The position numbers were made by a program, and so were the translations under genes. Shown here one piece after another: positions 19,404 through 31,980 of a DNA stretch of 64,000 nucleotides. Source of the stretch: Sepiola atlantica (lineage: Eukaryota; Mollusca; Cephalopoda; Sepiida; Sepiolidae); NCBI GenBank assembly GCA_963556195.1, contig OY744535.1, forward strand, positions 89,874,949 through 89,938,948, in the 5' to 3' direction. Numbering within the stretch: the first letter of the stretch is position 1; each line of letters opens with the position of its first letter. The notes beneath the pieces were generated by a model. It worked only from the letters and a program-made list of their open reading frames with translations, was not told where the DNA came from and ran no database searches.

Positions 19404-20582
19404 GAGGGGAATTGGGGGAAGTATAAACTTACAGCAGAGATAGGCAGGATGGACACTTCCTGAGGCAATCTGGGGCAATAATTAGTGTATAATATGGAGG
19501 ATGAGAATAAGTAACACGTACTTATGCTAAGATATGTCTTGATTCAATTATTAGCGGATACTCGAGACTTAGGTTGGGGGTGATAAGGTAGGAATATTCT
19601 ATCGGAATAAGGCCCAGTGATAGTCAACTATAGTAAATACTTATTCAGCGGAATAGAGGGGGAAAATTGTGTTACATATAAAAAGATAGTGGAATAATAA
19701 ATAATACATCATAATTTATTCTCAGAAATAGATATATTATACGAAATGCATTGGAGATTTCAAGTAATTTTAAGTGAAAAATAAGAAATAGCAACCTGGA
19801 TGCTATCACTATTTAATTAAATTAGGTTAAATTAAATTAGTTTTTAATTAGATTAAAATAAATAAAACAATTTGGTGGCAGGAATGGGGAAAAGTAATTA
19901 AGGAAAAAATAATTTTAAAAACATGCATGCCGACACGGACTTAATTTCTAAAAATAGAAACAATTGGATTTTTATAAAAAGTATTTTGTACGGGATTTTA
20001 AATTAGTAATAATAAAGTCTCCTGTCATTTAACGAGTAACAGTGATATTTTCCCGTAAAGTTGACAAAAAAATAAACCGGTCCATTAAAAAAAATTTATT
20101 TCAAAATAGAAAATAGATTTCTGATAACGATATTCCGTAGTAACATTTATTTATGGAATATAGAATAATATTCTCCACAGAGAGTTGCAAACAGACACAG
20201 CCGTTAAGGAAATATTTTAAATGATTTAAAATAATAACTAGATTTTTGTGGAATGCCTTTTTATAATAACAGTTTATTTTTGATATATGAATAATCTTTT
20301 AAAAACAAATTCTGCGGGATAGGCTTTTTTCGCTTCGTTAAACAACAAAACGATAATAATTCGGCAGTTAATTAAATGAAGGATATTTTCCCAAAATGTA
20401 AAATGACGTCCCAGACACTAGATGATTAATTTCTATAAGGAATAGGTTTAATAATAAATATTTTTAGAAACAGTATTTTGAATAAATAGTTTCTATATTA
20501 TGATTTTTTCTTAATGGAAGGGAGTTTTCTGCGGGATTGACATTCAACTCGTCGTGTGTTTGTTTCGAAGGGTAATAAATCA
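19404..20582 (+). other. Long 3' untranslated part of PLE 3
   Basis: AT-rich sequence without reading frames, between the stop of pol and the 3' pLTR. It may include unrelated insertions. Two phrases ('aaaatagaaaatagat' and 'ataataacta') recur, but I see no clear structure. Confidence 0.5.
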
Positions 20583-21216
20583 ACAATTGAAATAAGACTC
20601 TTTGAACTCGGACGAACATTTGTGTTGACTTTTCTTTGTGAGAAGTTGGATTTAGAATTCCCATACTATCATTGGATTGGAATGGTAACTTGTGAGCGGT
20701 CTTGAATGATTTAGTTCTTTTGTTTTCTTGTGGGGGGGGGGATTTATTCATCATTGTACCGGCCGACGTGAAAGTGTATTATCGCACATTGTTCCGGTTT
20801 TGTGGTTTTATTGAATGTATTTGGGACCGATTATTTGCTTGTTGGCTTGGTGGAAGAAATAATGCACGAGCTACTTTTCTAAGACTTTTCTATGACTTTC
20901 TTTTTTTATCGTTGTTCTTCCTTGCTTTTTAAGTTTGACTTTTATTTTTATTTTTATTTTTATTTTTATTTTTTTCCTCTTCTCTTCTTAAGTGACCTCA
21001 ACTATTACAACGCCACATTGTGTTTTGTCGGCAGTTGAAACCAGTATTCCAGACATTTAATTTCCCTGAAGATCTGCCAAGAAAGTAACTGCTTGGTAGT
21101 GAAACACGTGTAGGAAAAAACATTTAATTTGAATAAATAGTATTTGTAAGAAAAAATATCTTTAATGGTGATCATTGGTGTCTTGAAAGGAATGCTTTGG
21201 TAAGCCTTCATAAAAT

Positions 21217-21220
<4 letters not shown>
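20583..21220 (+). repeat. 3' pLTR of PLE 3 (unit A)
   Basis: A direct copy of the 5' pLTR that also retains the upstream part 'caattgaaataagactctttg'. Differences from the 5' copy include an expanded ATTTTT run near 20950. It ends at a (TA)n tract after 'ataaaatcaca'. Confidence 0.9.
21061..21117 (+). ncRNA. Hammerhead ribozyme, family A, 3' pLTR copy
   Basis: Stem I UUUCC/GGAAA (5 bp), core CUGAAGA (21066-21072, consensus), stem II (21073-21100), GAA (21101-21103), stem III ACAC/GUGU, A at the cleavage site (21112). A C-to-A change in the apical half of stem II (aagaaag instead of aagcaag) breaks one pair near the loop. The rest of the stem is intact, so cleavage is plausible. Confidence 0.82.

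Positions 21221-21275
<55 letters not shown>
21220..21275. repeat. (TA)n microsatellite
   Basis: A pure TA array directly after the 3' pLTR of PLE 3. Confidence 0.95.
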
Positions 21276-21281
<6 letters not shown>

Positions 21282-21286
21282 GGAAG

Positions 21287-21485
21287 TAATCCGACGAAAT
21301 GGGAAATGAAAAAGGAAAAACCAGGAGATATTTTTTACATATTCATCAACGTTTCGTCTTAATTTGTCAGCCTTCTTCAGAATGATTATTTTAAGAAAAA
21401 TGTAATGCAAGTACATCGAAATATTGGGTTGACATGATGGGTTGATGAGAAAAAAGTAGTAGCCGTGGGTACTAAGATCGCTGGA
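21287..21485 (-). repeat. pLTR-like unit F, left arm of an inverted pair
   Basis: Reverse complement of 21600-21791, sharing 'gggaaatgaaaaaggaaaaa', 'aatgtaatgcaagtacatcg' and 'tgatgggttgatgagaaaa'. The arms are about 190 bp and the loop about 115 bp. The loop is comparatively C-rich (21486-21600). Confidence 0.85.
21343..21385 (-). ncRNA. Hammerhead-like ribozyme, family F, minus copy
   Basis: Minus strand: stem I UCAUU/GAUGA (5 bp with one G.U), core CUGAAGA, an 18-nt stem II region that pairs poorly in this copy, GAA, minimal stem III AC/GU, U at the cleavage position. Comparing both copies suggests an ancestral stem GUCUUA/UAAGAC preceded by one unpaired A. Confidence 0.5.
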
Positions 21486-21599
21486 CCAAGGTCTGCTACA
21501 CCTAAGACAAATTTACTAACGCTCCCACCCTTCCCCTTTTTCACTCACGACCATCCACATTCATTTCACTCTCTGCCACTGACTGATTTCTCTCAGCAC

Positions 21600-22488
<889 letters not shown>

Positions 22489-22557
<69 letters not shown>
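22489..22557. repeat. (TC)n-(TA)n compound microsatellite
   Basis: TCTCTCTCTC merges into a pure TA array. Unit B copy 2 also ends near a TA/GA compound array. Confidence 0.95.
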
Positions 22558-22559
<2 letters not shown>

Positions 22560-24443
22560 CTCATGTATTGTCTAGAGGGATGTCCATAAAAAATACCATG
22601 CCATTTTTTTCTAACGCTGTGTGTCTAAAATAGTTTGATATTGAATTACATGTTAGAAAAATAAAATACTGTTATTTGAACGTGTGATACGTTCTTTAGA
22701 GTAATATAGAATACTGATTTTATAAGATCAGATGTTTCATCATTCTTAAAAATGGATATTGAAGAAAGCATTTAGTATTCACTTTCATTAATACCTTTTA
22801 TTGACGATCATAATTTATCAACTGAATCTTAGTTCATGTAGAAGAACATAAAATAACTATTTGAAAACCGTTGATATCAACATATGAGATGTGAAAATGG
22901 ACGCTCTATGATTAAATTGCATCAGCAAAAGAAAAGAAAATGAATATTATCATCGAATATCCATTTAGAATGCGCTATTTTTATAGTTCATTTCAGCACG
23001 GTAAAATTGAATTAATGTTACATCACTTAGGCAAAAGATAATCTATGCAGACAATTCTGTAGATTAATGAAATTCTCGACTGGATTTGGTTCACATCAAC
23101 AAAATTACTTCTTCCCACGCAAAATCACACTACAGAGCCATTTGCACGCGACATTGTAAATATTAGGATGCGAAAAGAGCATAAATGTGTGTGATCTTTT
23201 TTCTATAAACCTTGAAAAATCGCTAATTTCTTCAAGTGTGGTCACTCATTGTTCACAGTGAAATTACTTGTTGATATATAATATCATAAACAATGTAATT
23301 TACTTCAAGCCATGTTTTGTAAATTATTATATCAAATAAATTAGATATAGAAAGTACGCGCGAAATGGTGAATACTGATCATGAATAATAATGTTCATAG
23401 TTAGCAAATCTAATTCGAATGTAAATATGTATTAGATCATGAAGCAAAACATCTCTCATCCTTTTATCCACTATGACATTTTCAAATATTACTGAGTAAA
23501 GATGAGTTACCTGCCTTTCTTTGTTATTTCTATGCATAATTATCTCAGGAAAAATAAAAATACGTCGGTTTGTAATGAAGCCCAAATCTAGTTCGTTACC
23601 AATTATAAGCAACGGTGAAGCATAGAGATCTCTTTAAAATGTACAGTGTTACATAATGTTACACCTGTTATTTGCTAATGGTGAGTAAAAGGTGACTCTC
23701 GTAAAAATAAAAACCTAAAGTGTGTTTTTTTTTATCTAAAAGGTAATGTTTTTTTAAGATTGCATTATTCCGGTTCCATTTTGAATCAGATATATTTTTA
23801 AACTATAAAACAGATGATGTTTGTGTTTAGCACCGAACAGCACGACCACAAACTCTACTGCGGAGACAATACTTATATTTAATGATTGAAATAATATGAA
23901 GCATTAGGCATTTTAATCAGTCCAAGTGAATTACTTCAGAAAGTATAAATGTTATTCTTAGTTCTAGTTGACGATATTTGGTATTTACTTTCGAATTGCA
24001 TGGCTGAAATGATCAAATTCATCGCAGCAAATTATAAAATCATAGCTGTAAGAATAGTGTACAACATAAATAATATTCAATACATATACGTCACAGAACT
24101 CTCTTATCTCATCGAACAAAATATGTGTGTGGTATCAGATTATTCATATCTATAGTTATGCAACGTTTCGACACACATGCCTTCTTTGATGTATGCTGTA
24201 GGTTCATGTTTACCGATGTATGTTTGGCATGACTGTACGTTGATATTTCTATAGAATATTCATTTTACGATTTATATTTAAATTTATGACACTTCATAAT
24301 GTCATTAATCGAGTTGAGCCCGGAATGACTTCTCTTATTAAATGTCACATTTAATTGTTTCTACTCATGATACTTCTTTAAATACAGGAAAAACAAAAAC
24401 AATAGACATGATGAAGGTTTGTAAAACTCATCAAAATATAGTT
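22558..24443. other. AT-rich sequence, nothing recognised
   Basis: No similarity to known proteins or to other parts of the window was seen. Open frames are short (up to 77 codons) and lack recognisable motifs. Confidence 0.4.
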
Positions 24444-24446
24444 TAT

Positions 24447-24519
<73 letters not shown>

Positions 24520-24520
24520 C

Positions 24521-24561
<41 letters not shown>
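24444..24561. repeat. (TA)n microsatellite with TACA steps
   Basis: About 118 bp of TA with CATA interruptions. Confidence 0.95.
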
Positions 24562-27487
24562 CTAAAGTTGATGCGAAACAAATATGTAGAAAAACAATAT
24601 AATAATGACTTCTCATTTAAGAAATTCAGCAAAAAGAGTATGTTCGAATATGCCACGTGATATGTTTTAATTTGATTGAAATTATATAATTACTAAAGTA
24701 TGAAATGACACATACATTTCTCTTATATTGTTCAAATCACAAGTACTTTCATGTATGGTTATAAACTTATCATGGCAGCAAATCTGGCTCTGTATGTAAT
24801 TCGAGTCTATAAGAACCGCATGCTACGTATGTCAATCCGTTTACGCCCACGCTGTCTTTATGAAATCTGCACGACTGTTGTTACAACTCATTCAGAGACT
24901 AAAGTTACTGACAGGTGTAGAAAGTTCATTCTGTTTTCGGAAAAAAATATTAGTTGTATATATTGGTATACTTTTTATCTCTCATGTGTTTAACTTAGGT
25001 TTTAAGTAACTCAGGTGAAATAATTATATATTTTTGTCTTTAAAAATACACTTCATTATAAATAAATAGTGGGTTCATTTGCATACACAAATATAAAGTA
25101 GACTACAAGCCAATAATTATTTGGAGAAATGTTCCAAAAAAGCACCAATGTCACATGACTTACCCAATGAATAAACGGTTTGGTAAGACTGACACGTAAC
25201 TTTTAAAATTCATATATAAAAAAATTAATTTCAATATTCTTGGTTTCTATAATCTAACCCTAGATATTCAAAATGAACAGGTGTAAACTATAACCATCAC
25301 TACACGCATGAGATGACATCGGAAAATATGTTAAATACATCTTATAATTGTGAGTAACCCATTGACAGAAATATATCTAATATTATACAAAGAAAAAGAA
25401 AATGAGTTGATTTCTGAACATCATTTCAACTTCATCTCAAATTATGAAAGGATTAATGTTCTATAAACATCACTAAGATTAATATTTATACAATCATAAG
25501 TATGACAGTCATGAGAAAAAATCCTGTTAATCGTGGTTTAAAAATCATGAAACAAAACAACACAAAATATTGTTTACTAGAATAATTCTTTAAGAAGACA
25601 AAACTATGTTTGTTGTAACCGTTCATTTGAAACATTACGCAGTCATCTACAACCGTTCAGATCTGTAATGAACCTATCATTTTCAAAAATATGTAAAACT
25701 GTTTTTATATTAGAACTGTTTACGTGCCGCAAACAAAATCTAGTAGGGGTCTTATCATCATCTAATCGACAAATATAATTATATATATGCGACCATACAT
25801 GCATTCGATATTTAGGTTTGATCGGGTCGTCATTTATTTAACCTTGTACTTATCCGTATATGTCTGTTAGTTTATTATTCAAATTATAGTTCAATTCGAC
25901 TTTATCAAAAATGAATATTGATTTACTGAGAAAATAAATAATTACATAAAATACTTGATATATCATAGATTCAATATCGATCGAGATTAATTCTAAGATA
26001 AATGTTCCACAAATTTAACATAAAAAATGTCGACCAAATTAAATCGATCATTTATATATGATTTGGAAGTCTTTAACGAATCTTCATGAAAAAGTAGCCA
26101 ACTTATATATAGATAAATACTAGCAAAAACTACCCGCCTTCCGAGCAGACATTACTGAGACAGTAGTGTTCTTTACAAAAAAGAGAAATAATTTATATTT
26201 AATATTTTAGTATTTTGGAGGAAAACAACAAACATATCATTGTCGTAGTGGTATTTGATATATTCCAATGTTGTGGAAATTTACTGTGCATGAGCATAGC
26301 TAAATTTTATTGATTAGAAAAATAAACAGCAAAAACATTTAATAGATGTGTTTTTTAAGATATTCAAAGTCGAAAGATTTGATTGTTTTCAGCAGAGAAA
26401 TGAAAATGTATTCCCTATAAAACATTTATTATACATGAAATGAACGAATAAAATAGTGGAACGCCGATTGATCAAATCAAACAATTTTATATTACTGAGT
26501 TACTCAAACTGGGTACGTTGTGCCTTGCGCCTTTATTATTAAAGATAGAAAACAGACTTAATAAATAGTCAAAAAAACATTTTGTTGCAATTTAGAAACG
26601 TATTTTCTGATTTCCGACAATTTTCTAAGGGTGTTCATACGTAATCGCTTTAAAAATAATCTATTTGTTTGTTTTCTGGAAGGTGGTGTGATTCAAAATA
26701 GGATGTAAATCTATGTTTTTTTGTAATTTAGACAGAATAGTAAAAAAACTGTGTCTAATCAAAACATAAAATAATAAGTTTATTGGTATAAATTTGTTTT
26801 TCACGGAAAATGTAAAAACTACGAAAAATCAATGCTGTACATTTTTTAAAAGCTTTTAGTTCAAAAAGTATGTTTAACATTCTATATTTTGAAATAATGA
26901 ATGCTGCTTTTTAAGGTACACTACACTTTAAAAATGAGGTATATAAAATAGTTAGTAAGTGGAAAAAACTTCTTTTGCTTGTCAATTGTTTTGGAGACGG
27001 CGGAGGAAATGTAGAAATAAATAATTTGATATAAGAAAGATATTTCACTTGAAAAGTGAGGTGCATGGTTTCGATTTTTTGTCAGTTGTCGTTAATTAAC
27101 AAAACTATTCCATATATATAAGACAAATAAGACAATCAACTTTTAATCGAATAGCAGCAAACAATTATTTATTTTAGACTGTCTGAAAATATAATTTTGC
27201 AAATAAGTTAAACAACATATTTGACTTGCAAGTCTACTTGAGTATATAGTATTTCAAATTAAAATAGTGTATTATTTATGAGATACAAATCCCGTCTTAC
27301 AGTGTACTAATTAAATGATCTTCCTCTAAGGCAATCACGAAAAATACAGAAATTATAATTGTATTAATATTATATATTACAATTTACAAATAACTGAACT
27401 TTTATTAAGACAGATAAACACTTTTATACTAAGTGGAAAATGTTATTATCATCCCACGACAGAGCCCAACCTACGAGTTGGCAGCTA
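24562..27487. other. AT-rich sequence, nothing recognised
   Basis: Almost 3 kb without any recognised coding or repeat structure. It is the longest such stretch in the first half of the window. Confidence 0.4.
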
Positions 27488-27564
<77 letters not shown>

Positions 27565-27595
27565 CACATATATATATATATACACATATATATAT

Positions 27596-27632
<37 letters not shown>
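27488..27632. repeat. (TA)n microsatellite
   Basis: About 145 bp of TA with TACACA steps. It truncates the 3' LTR of the gypsy element by replacing its last 40 bp or so. Confidence 0.95.
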
Positions 27633-27637
<5 letters not shown>

Positions 27638-27806
27638 AGTCAAGTCGAGAGTTGATTTAACAAGTGTATTAACAAAGTAAGAAAGTGACTAGCTCTTGGC
27701 TAGACAGTTACAAGACTGTGCTTTGTCTTCAGTGTCTCTGGTGACTCGCACTATTTATAGTGACAACCGGTGTAGTTTCTTCTGTGTAAGAACGGCCGGT
27801 GTAACA
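27632..27806 (-). repeat. 3' LTR of the gypsy element (truncated)
   Basis: Matches 32809-32982 nearly base for base ('gtcaagtcgag' to 'ggtgtaaca'). About 35 bp at its outer end are replaced by the TA array. The inner edge is followed by 'ccacctttg', whose complement CAAAGGTGG is a plausible polypurine tract. Confidence 0.9.
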
Positions 27807-27834
27807 CCACCTTTGAAAATATCCCCTCTGGGGA

Positions 27835-28179
27835 TTAATAACGTTTTTGTTTGGAAATCACCATCATCAACTTCGTCGATTTCCGTTTTCTATTTGATCT
27901 CCTAATCTCATGAGCAGTCTCTGGTATGGGCACCTGAAAAGTATCAAACACTGCATCCATGATGTCCTCCTCGGGCGATCTGGTCACCTCACTGTTCGAA
28001 TATCTTTTCCGGATTTGGTTAGTGTAACGTTTGTGCACGAAATCTGGTCCCTTAATCATATAGACCATGTTGCCTATTTGTTTATCCACAGTGCCGGACT
28101 CCCAGAAAGTCCTATTGTTTCTGTAGATCTTATAACAAACTTTTTCGCCAACTTTAAACTTTTTTTTTTATCGTTCTAT
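27835..28179 (-). pseudogene. Gypsy integrase C-terminal region
   Basis: The minus-strand frame 28089-27835 has a 'MVYMIKGPDFVHKRYTNQIRKR' block. In gypsy elements of this type it corresponds to the C-terminal 'G-V-H-RH-NQLR-R' segment that follows the integrase core. Poly-A-type frameshifts near 28165 separate it from the core. Confidence 0.7.
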
Positions 28180-28992
28180 TTATATTTGCCCTATCCTGGT
28201 TTGATAACAACTTGTGGAAAATCGATCTAACCTTGCGTCCGAACATGACCTGAGCAGCTGTCTTCGACGTTTCGATGTTTGCATTCGGAGTGACTCTGTA
28301 AACCTGCAAAAACTGTTGGATTGACTTATCCGTTGGTGATCCACTTGTTTTTTCAGAGCTCTCTTGAATGTGTCAACGAATCTCTCCGCCGGTCCATTGC
28401 TTCTTGGATGGTATGGAGGCATTGTTATATGATCGATGAGATGATCCTCGCAAAGGTGTTTAAATTCAGTAGACGTGAATTGAGTACCATTGTCGGTGAC
28501 AATGCAGTCTACTACTCCAAACCTAGCGAATAGTCCGTATAGGAAGTTGATAGCTGCCTCAGGTGTGGGGTTCTTGCATTTTAGTACTTCCGGCCACTTA
28601 GCTAGGCTGTCTACAACAATGAGATAGTAGAACCCATCCAGTGGTCCCGCAAAATCTAAGTGAATTCTAGACCAAGGTCGGTCCGGTTTAGTCCACGATC
28701 CGAATTGAGTTGGAGGAGCTTTCGTAGCTAAGGCGTATCCTCTACACCCCCTGACTTTTTCTTCGGTATGCTTATCCATGTCTGGCCAGTAAACGAAAGA
28801 GCGCATAAGGCTTTTCATTCTCAATATGCCTGGGTGTCCTACATGGAATTCCTTGAGAATTCTTTTCTGTAATGTCATAGGAATTACAACGCTGTCGCTA
28901 TATAACAGGACGTTGTCGCAAATTGAATAAATTCCAGCATCTAGTTGGCTATTGTTGATTTTTTCTCTCGTGCTTATGATAAATTCATCCAC
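28180..28992 (-). pseudogene. Gypsy integrase core
   Basis: The 270-residue frame contains the integrase zinc finger (FHVGHPGILRMKSLMRSFVYW, then a Cys). The second zinc-binding Cys is Tyr (Gly-Cys-Arg-Gly-Tyr instead of Cys-x-x-Cys). The catalytic triad is intact: Asp in LDFAGP near residue 114, Asp in VTDNGTQF near 166, Glu in SNGPAERF near 202. After about residue 220 the frame leaves the expected sequence. The enzyme would insert the element's DNA. The missing Cys and the broken C-terminus make it non-functional. Confidence 0.88.
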
Positions 28993-29309
28993 CTCTGCTT
29001 TACTCTTAATCTCATCAAGCGTTACTGGAAGTTCTCTTATTGTGTCACATAACGTATTTTTTTACTTCAGCTTCCGCTTGAATGGCTGCTATCACCATAT
29101 CCTCCAATGGTTCTGTCTACTTAGGTATCAACCTTGATAACCCGTCTGCATGACCAAAGTTCTTAGATGGTACATACTCCATTTGAAAATTGTAGTTAAG
29201 AAGAATGGTACCCCATCTTTAGAGTCTATTCGCAGTGTGTTGTGGTAGTCCCTTTTTCGATCCGAAAATCGTTAATAAGGGTTTGTGGTCTGTTTGTAAC
29301 AGAAATTGT
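28993..29309 (-). pseudogene. Gypsy RNase H to integrase connection (decayed)
   Basis: Short protein-like pieces in changing frames join the RNase H frame to the integrase frame, for example a 'YNFQMEYVPSKNFGHADGLS' block near 29120-29190. The Asp-Gly-Leu-Ser ending is a family hallmark. Confidence 0.65.
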
Positions 29310-29528
29310 CTACCGATGAAAGTTCTTTACCGCGAATATAATGCTTAGAGCCTCTTTCTCAATTTGAGAGTAGTTTTTTTCGGCTGGTAGAAGTGTTCGG
29401 GATGCATGGGCTATGGGTTTTAATTTTCCATCATCCATTTTGTGCAATATGCATGTTCCTATACCATAGTTGCTGGCATCGCTTGCAACTACAATATCGC
29501 GCTTGGGATTATAATGTGCCAGAAACAA
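29310..29528 (-). pseudogene. Gypsy RNase H
   Basis: The frame reads VVASDASNYGIGTCILHKMDDG, with the first catalytic Asp, then SRTLLPAEKNYSQIEKEALSI with the catalytic Glu. This gives the standard Ty3/gypsy RNase H landmarks in order. It would degrade the RNA strand during reverse transcription. Confidence 0.88.
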
Positions 29529-30172
29529 GTCAGACGTTAAGATATCTTTAATTTTCTGAAACGCTTCTTCGCACTCTTGCGTCCAGACCCATATTTAGTC
29601 CTTCTTTAACAGTTCATTTAAGGGTGATCTTAGTTTATGCATGTTTGGTACGAACACATTGTAGTAATTCGCCAACCCTAAAAAACTTTGTAGAGACGCA
29701 ATATTTTGTGGAGCAGGCATGTTCCGTATCGCCATTGCCCTATCTGGGTCTGGCTTTCTTCCTTGCTCATCGATGAGTATTATATTTTTTCCATGAAAAA
29801 ATACATTTCTCATCTTTAATCCTGGATTTTTTTGAATACTTGGTTTACATGAGTCTTGTGTTGTTCTTTGCTAACGCTGTTTATTAACACAAAGTCTAGG
29901 TACCCTACTGCGAAATCCATTCCATTTAACATCATGTCCATAATTTGTTGAAAAATCGCAAGGGCGACCTTTGCTCCAAAAGGAAGTCGGTTAAATTTGT
30001 ATAATCCCTTATGGGTATTGATACATAGCAGTTTTGATCACTCTTCATCGACAGGGATTTGAAGATAAGCGTCGCTGAGATCGATTTTAGAAAAATATTT
30101 TCCTCCACTCAGTTTCGCAAATATTTCTTCAGGGCTTGGAAGAGAGTAATGGTGATCTTTTAATGCCTTGTT
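29529..30172 (-). pseudogene. Gypsy reverse transcriptase, palm and thumb (broken)
   Basis: Landmarks in order on the minus strand: YFSKIDLSDAYLQIPV (motif A, catalytic Asp intact), then RLPFGAKVALAIFQQ-MD (motif B, where the usual Pro-Phe-Gly is kept). Next is 'FAVGYLDFVLI' (motif C): the expected Tyr-x-Asp-Asp is Tyr-Leu-Asp-Phe, so the active site is destroyed. The thumb frame 29595-29813 includes PDPDRAMAIRNMPAPQN and LQSFLGLANYYNVFVPN. Several stops and shifts lie between the blocks. Confidence 0.85.
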
Positions 30173-30577
30173 CTAGCCTGTGGAAAAATCGGCACAAACC
30201 CGAATCTCCATGTTCTTTTTCTTAACATAAACTGTAGGTGAAGCCCACTCACTGTGATCAATTTTTGAAATGACAGCCATGTTCTCGAGTCTTTCTAATT
30301 CACCGTCTATTTTCTCTATAGCGGCGTATGGAACATTTCTGTTCTTTCTGAACACAGGTAGTTCATTTGTTTTGACTTCAAACTTTGCTACCGCTTTTTT
30401 ACACCTTCCAAGACCGCCTGAAAATACGTCTGGAAAATTTTCTTTTAATTCCCTCTTAAGTTTTTCTGCATCCATATTCGAATCCTCAACCTTTTGGCAA
30501 AAGGAGCTTAAATGCAGATCCCATAGGCTAAACTTTTCAATCAGATCAATTCCAAAAAGGTTATTAGATTTTCGCAT
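30173..30577 (-). pseudogene. Gypsy reverse transcriptase, N-terminal fingers
   Basis: The 134-residue frame includes NLFGIDLIEKF (protease-to-RT linker), a 'FPDVFSGGLG' block, 'PVFRKNRNVPYAAIEKID' and 'ISKIDHSEWASPTVYVKKK'. The last, ending in Ala-Ser-Pro and Val-Lys-Lys, is the conserved fingers motif. 'RVCADFSTG' is then followed by a stop. Confidence 0.88.
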
Positions 30578-30586
30578 AACAAAAAT

Positions 30587-30829
30587 TTAGGCTTTTACGG
30601 TCTTATCCTGGAAAGAAATATTCGTCAATAATTCCCCTTCGAAGGTTATTTTTTCACCACTGACGGTTCTCGCCGTTTTTTGTGATTTGATCATAGTTGG
30701 TCTCCCAAGCTTCTTCCATGTCTGTACATTAATGATGGAAATGTCAGACCCACTATCAAGCTGTAGTCTTACTTTTTTTAAGCATTTTGACCTGTACATA
30801 TTTCCGGATATTTTGTTCTTCAGGTTCAA
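30587..30829 (-). pseudogene. Gypsy aspartic protease
   Basis: The frame holds VRLQLDSGSDISIINVQTW, with the retroviral-type active site triplet Asp-Ser-Gly. About 50 residues on, the remaining fold is compatible but short of a clear flap motif. The protease would process the polyprotein. Confidence 0.82.
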
Positions 30830-31025
30830 TTTTTGTCAGTTTAATGGCTGTTTTTCTACCAGATATTTTCCTACAACGTGATGCCTTATGTCCTTTCTGG
30901 TGGCAGTTGTCACATTGTTTTAATATGTAGGGACACTCATTGTACCAATGGTTATCTCCACACCTCCAACACGGTCCAGGTGGATCTTTTCCATGTTTTT
31001 TTCTCTGGTTATTCATTGAAGTCAA
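30756..31025 (-). pseudogene. Gypsy nucleocapsid, two zinc knuckles
   Basis: The frame reads CWRCGDNHWYNECPYILKQ, then CDNCHQKGHKASRC. The second knuckle is a perfect Cys-x2-Cys-x4-His-x4-Cys. The first is Cys-x2-Cys-x4-His-x4-Cys as well. It binds the genomic RNA. Confidence 0.88.
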
Positions 31026-31980
31026 TTTTTTCTTCTGATGGATTTTTTTTAATGTGCGACACTCCGTTTTCCTCTATGTCACGACTGTCATGTTTCAACG
31101 CAACAAAACGTCCACAGTCTTCCGCTAAGTTTTGTATTGTTAGACATGGCTCATTTTCGAGTTTATTTAAAACACGACGTCTGATTTCAGAGTCTTTATT
31201 TAAGACCAGACCTTGCAAGAATATTAAACATTTAAAATTATCCGTTGATAATTCCTCTAATTTAAATATTCGCAAAGTTTATTTACTATACTTGCATACG
31301 TAATATAGTCGTCTTCCTCTCTTCTAGTGACATTCATACACTTATATCTCCTGTGGAAAAGAGAAGATTTTGTAGAAAACAGTTCTGTTAGTAAAGTAAC
31401 TGCCTCCTGGAAGTTCAACTCACTGGTCTTTTTTGGAAGGATAACATTCACGAACTTTGTATGTTCGGCAACTCCTAATTTTCTTAGCAAAAATCTAACT
31501 TTTTTAGAGTCTGTCCATGTACTGCAGTCCGATACAAAAATATCCTCATATCTTCTATAGAAGTGAGCAAAAGTGACATCGTCTTCTGGATTATAATTAA
31601 ACATTTCGATAGCGCTCCACACAGCCGTCTGGTAACATGCATTATGATTCTCGTTTGCTTTCGTTAACTGTGTTGCCTCCAGAAATTTTCTCTGTTCCTC
31701 CTGTGTTTTTATCAAGAGTTCTTCGAAGTGTTTCTGCTGCTGTAGCAGTTTTTTCTTGGAATCTTTCTTCTCGTGTTGTCGCCAGCTCTTTTTGTTCAGC
31801 ATGCATTTTTCTTTGGGCTTTTTACTATTCCAACAACTCTCTTTTAACATTTTCCTCAATTTCAACTTGTTTTCTTTGAAGTTCCATTTGTTGTTCAACT
31901 TGCTGTCTTTGTAACGAAACATTTTGTTCCGTTTCGAATTTAAGTAATTGAAAAAGAGCATCTTTGAATTCAGTGTCCAT
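31009..31980 (-). pseudogene. Gypsy gag (matrix/capsid part)
   Basis: The likely start is the ATG whose A is at 31980 (MDTEFKDALFQLLKFETEQN). Its frame continues as a Gln/Glu-rich coiled coil and meets two stops in a row near 31830. The capsid part is open in 31257-31961 (AVWSAIEMFNYNPEDDVTFAHFYRRYEDIF, then WTDSKKVRFLLRKLGVAEHTKF). Another shift at about 31270 leads to 31009-31275 (CLIFLQGLVLNKDSEIRRRVLNKLE). This is a typical gypsy Gag of arthropod/mollusc K02A2.6-like elements (family name from memory). Confidence 0.8.

Larger units (their letters stand above)
16156..21220 (+). mobile_element. Penelope-like element 3 with direct pLTRs, nearly complete
   Basis: Order: 5' pLTR (16156-16738), leader, pol frame in three pieces (16832-19403), long 3' untranslated part, 3' pLTR (about 20583-21220), with (TA)n tracts at both ends. 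Pol carries an N-terminal PLE region, reverse transcriptase, a Cys-rich linker and a C-terminal GIY-YIG endonuclease with an extra Cys-x-x-Cys. This layout recalls the Neptune-type branch of PLEs (family placement by motif memory, not by tree). The pLTRs differ at only about ten positions by eye. Coding damage is limited to one in-frame stop and two frameshifts, so the insertion is young compared with the other elements here. Each pLTR contains a hammerhead ribozyme. Confidence 0.88.

Noticed and set aside
23379..25000. Short open frames of 68-80 codons in AT-rich DNA
   Set aside because: No motifs, no splice-site pattern and no conservation within the window.
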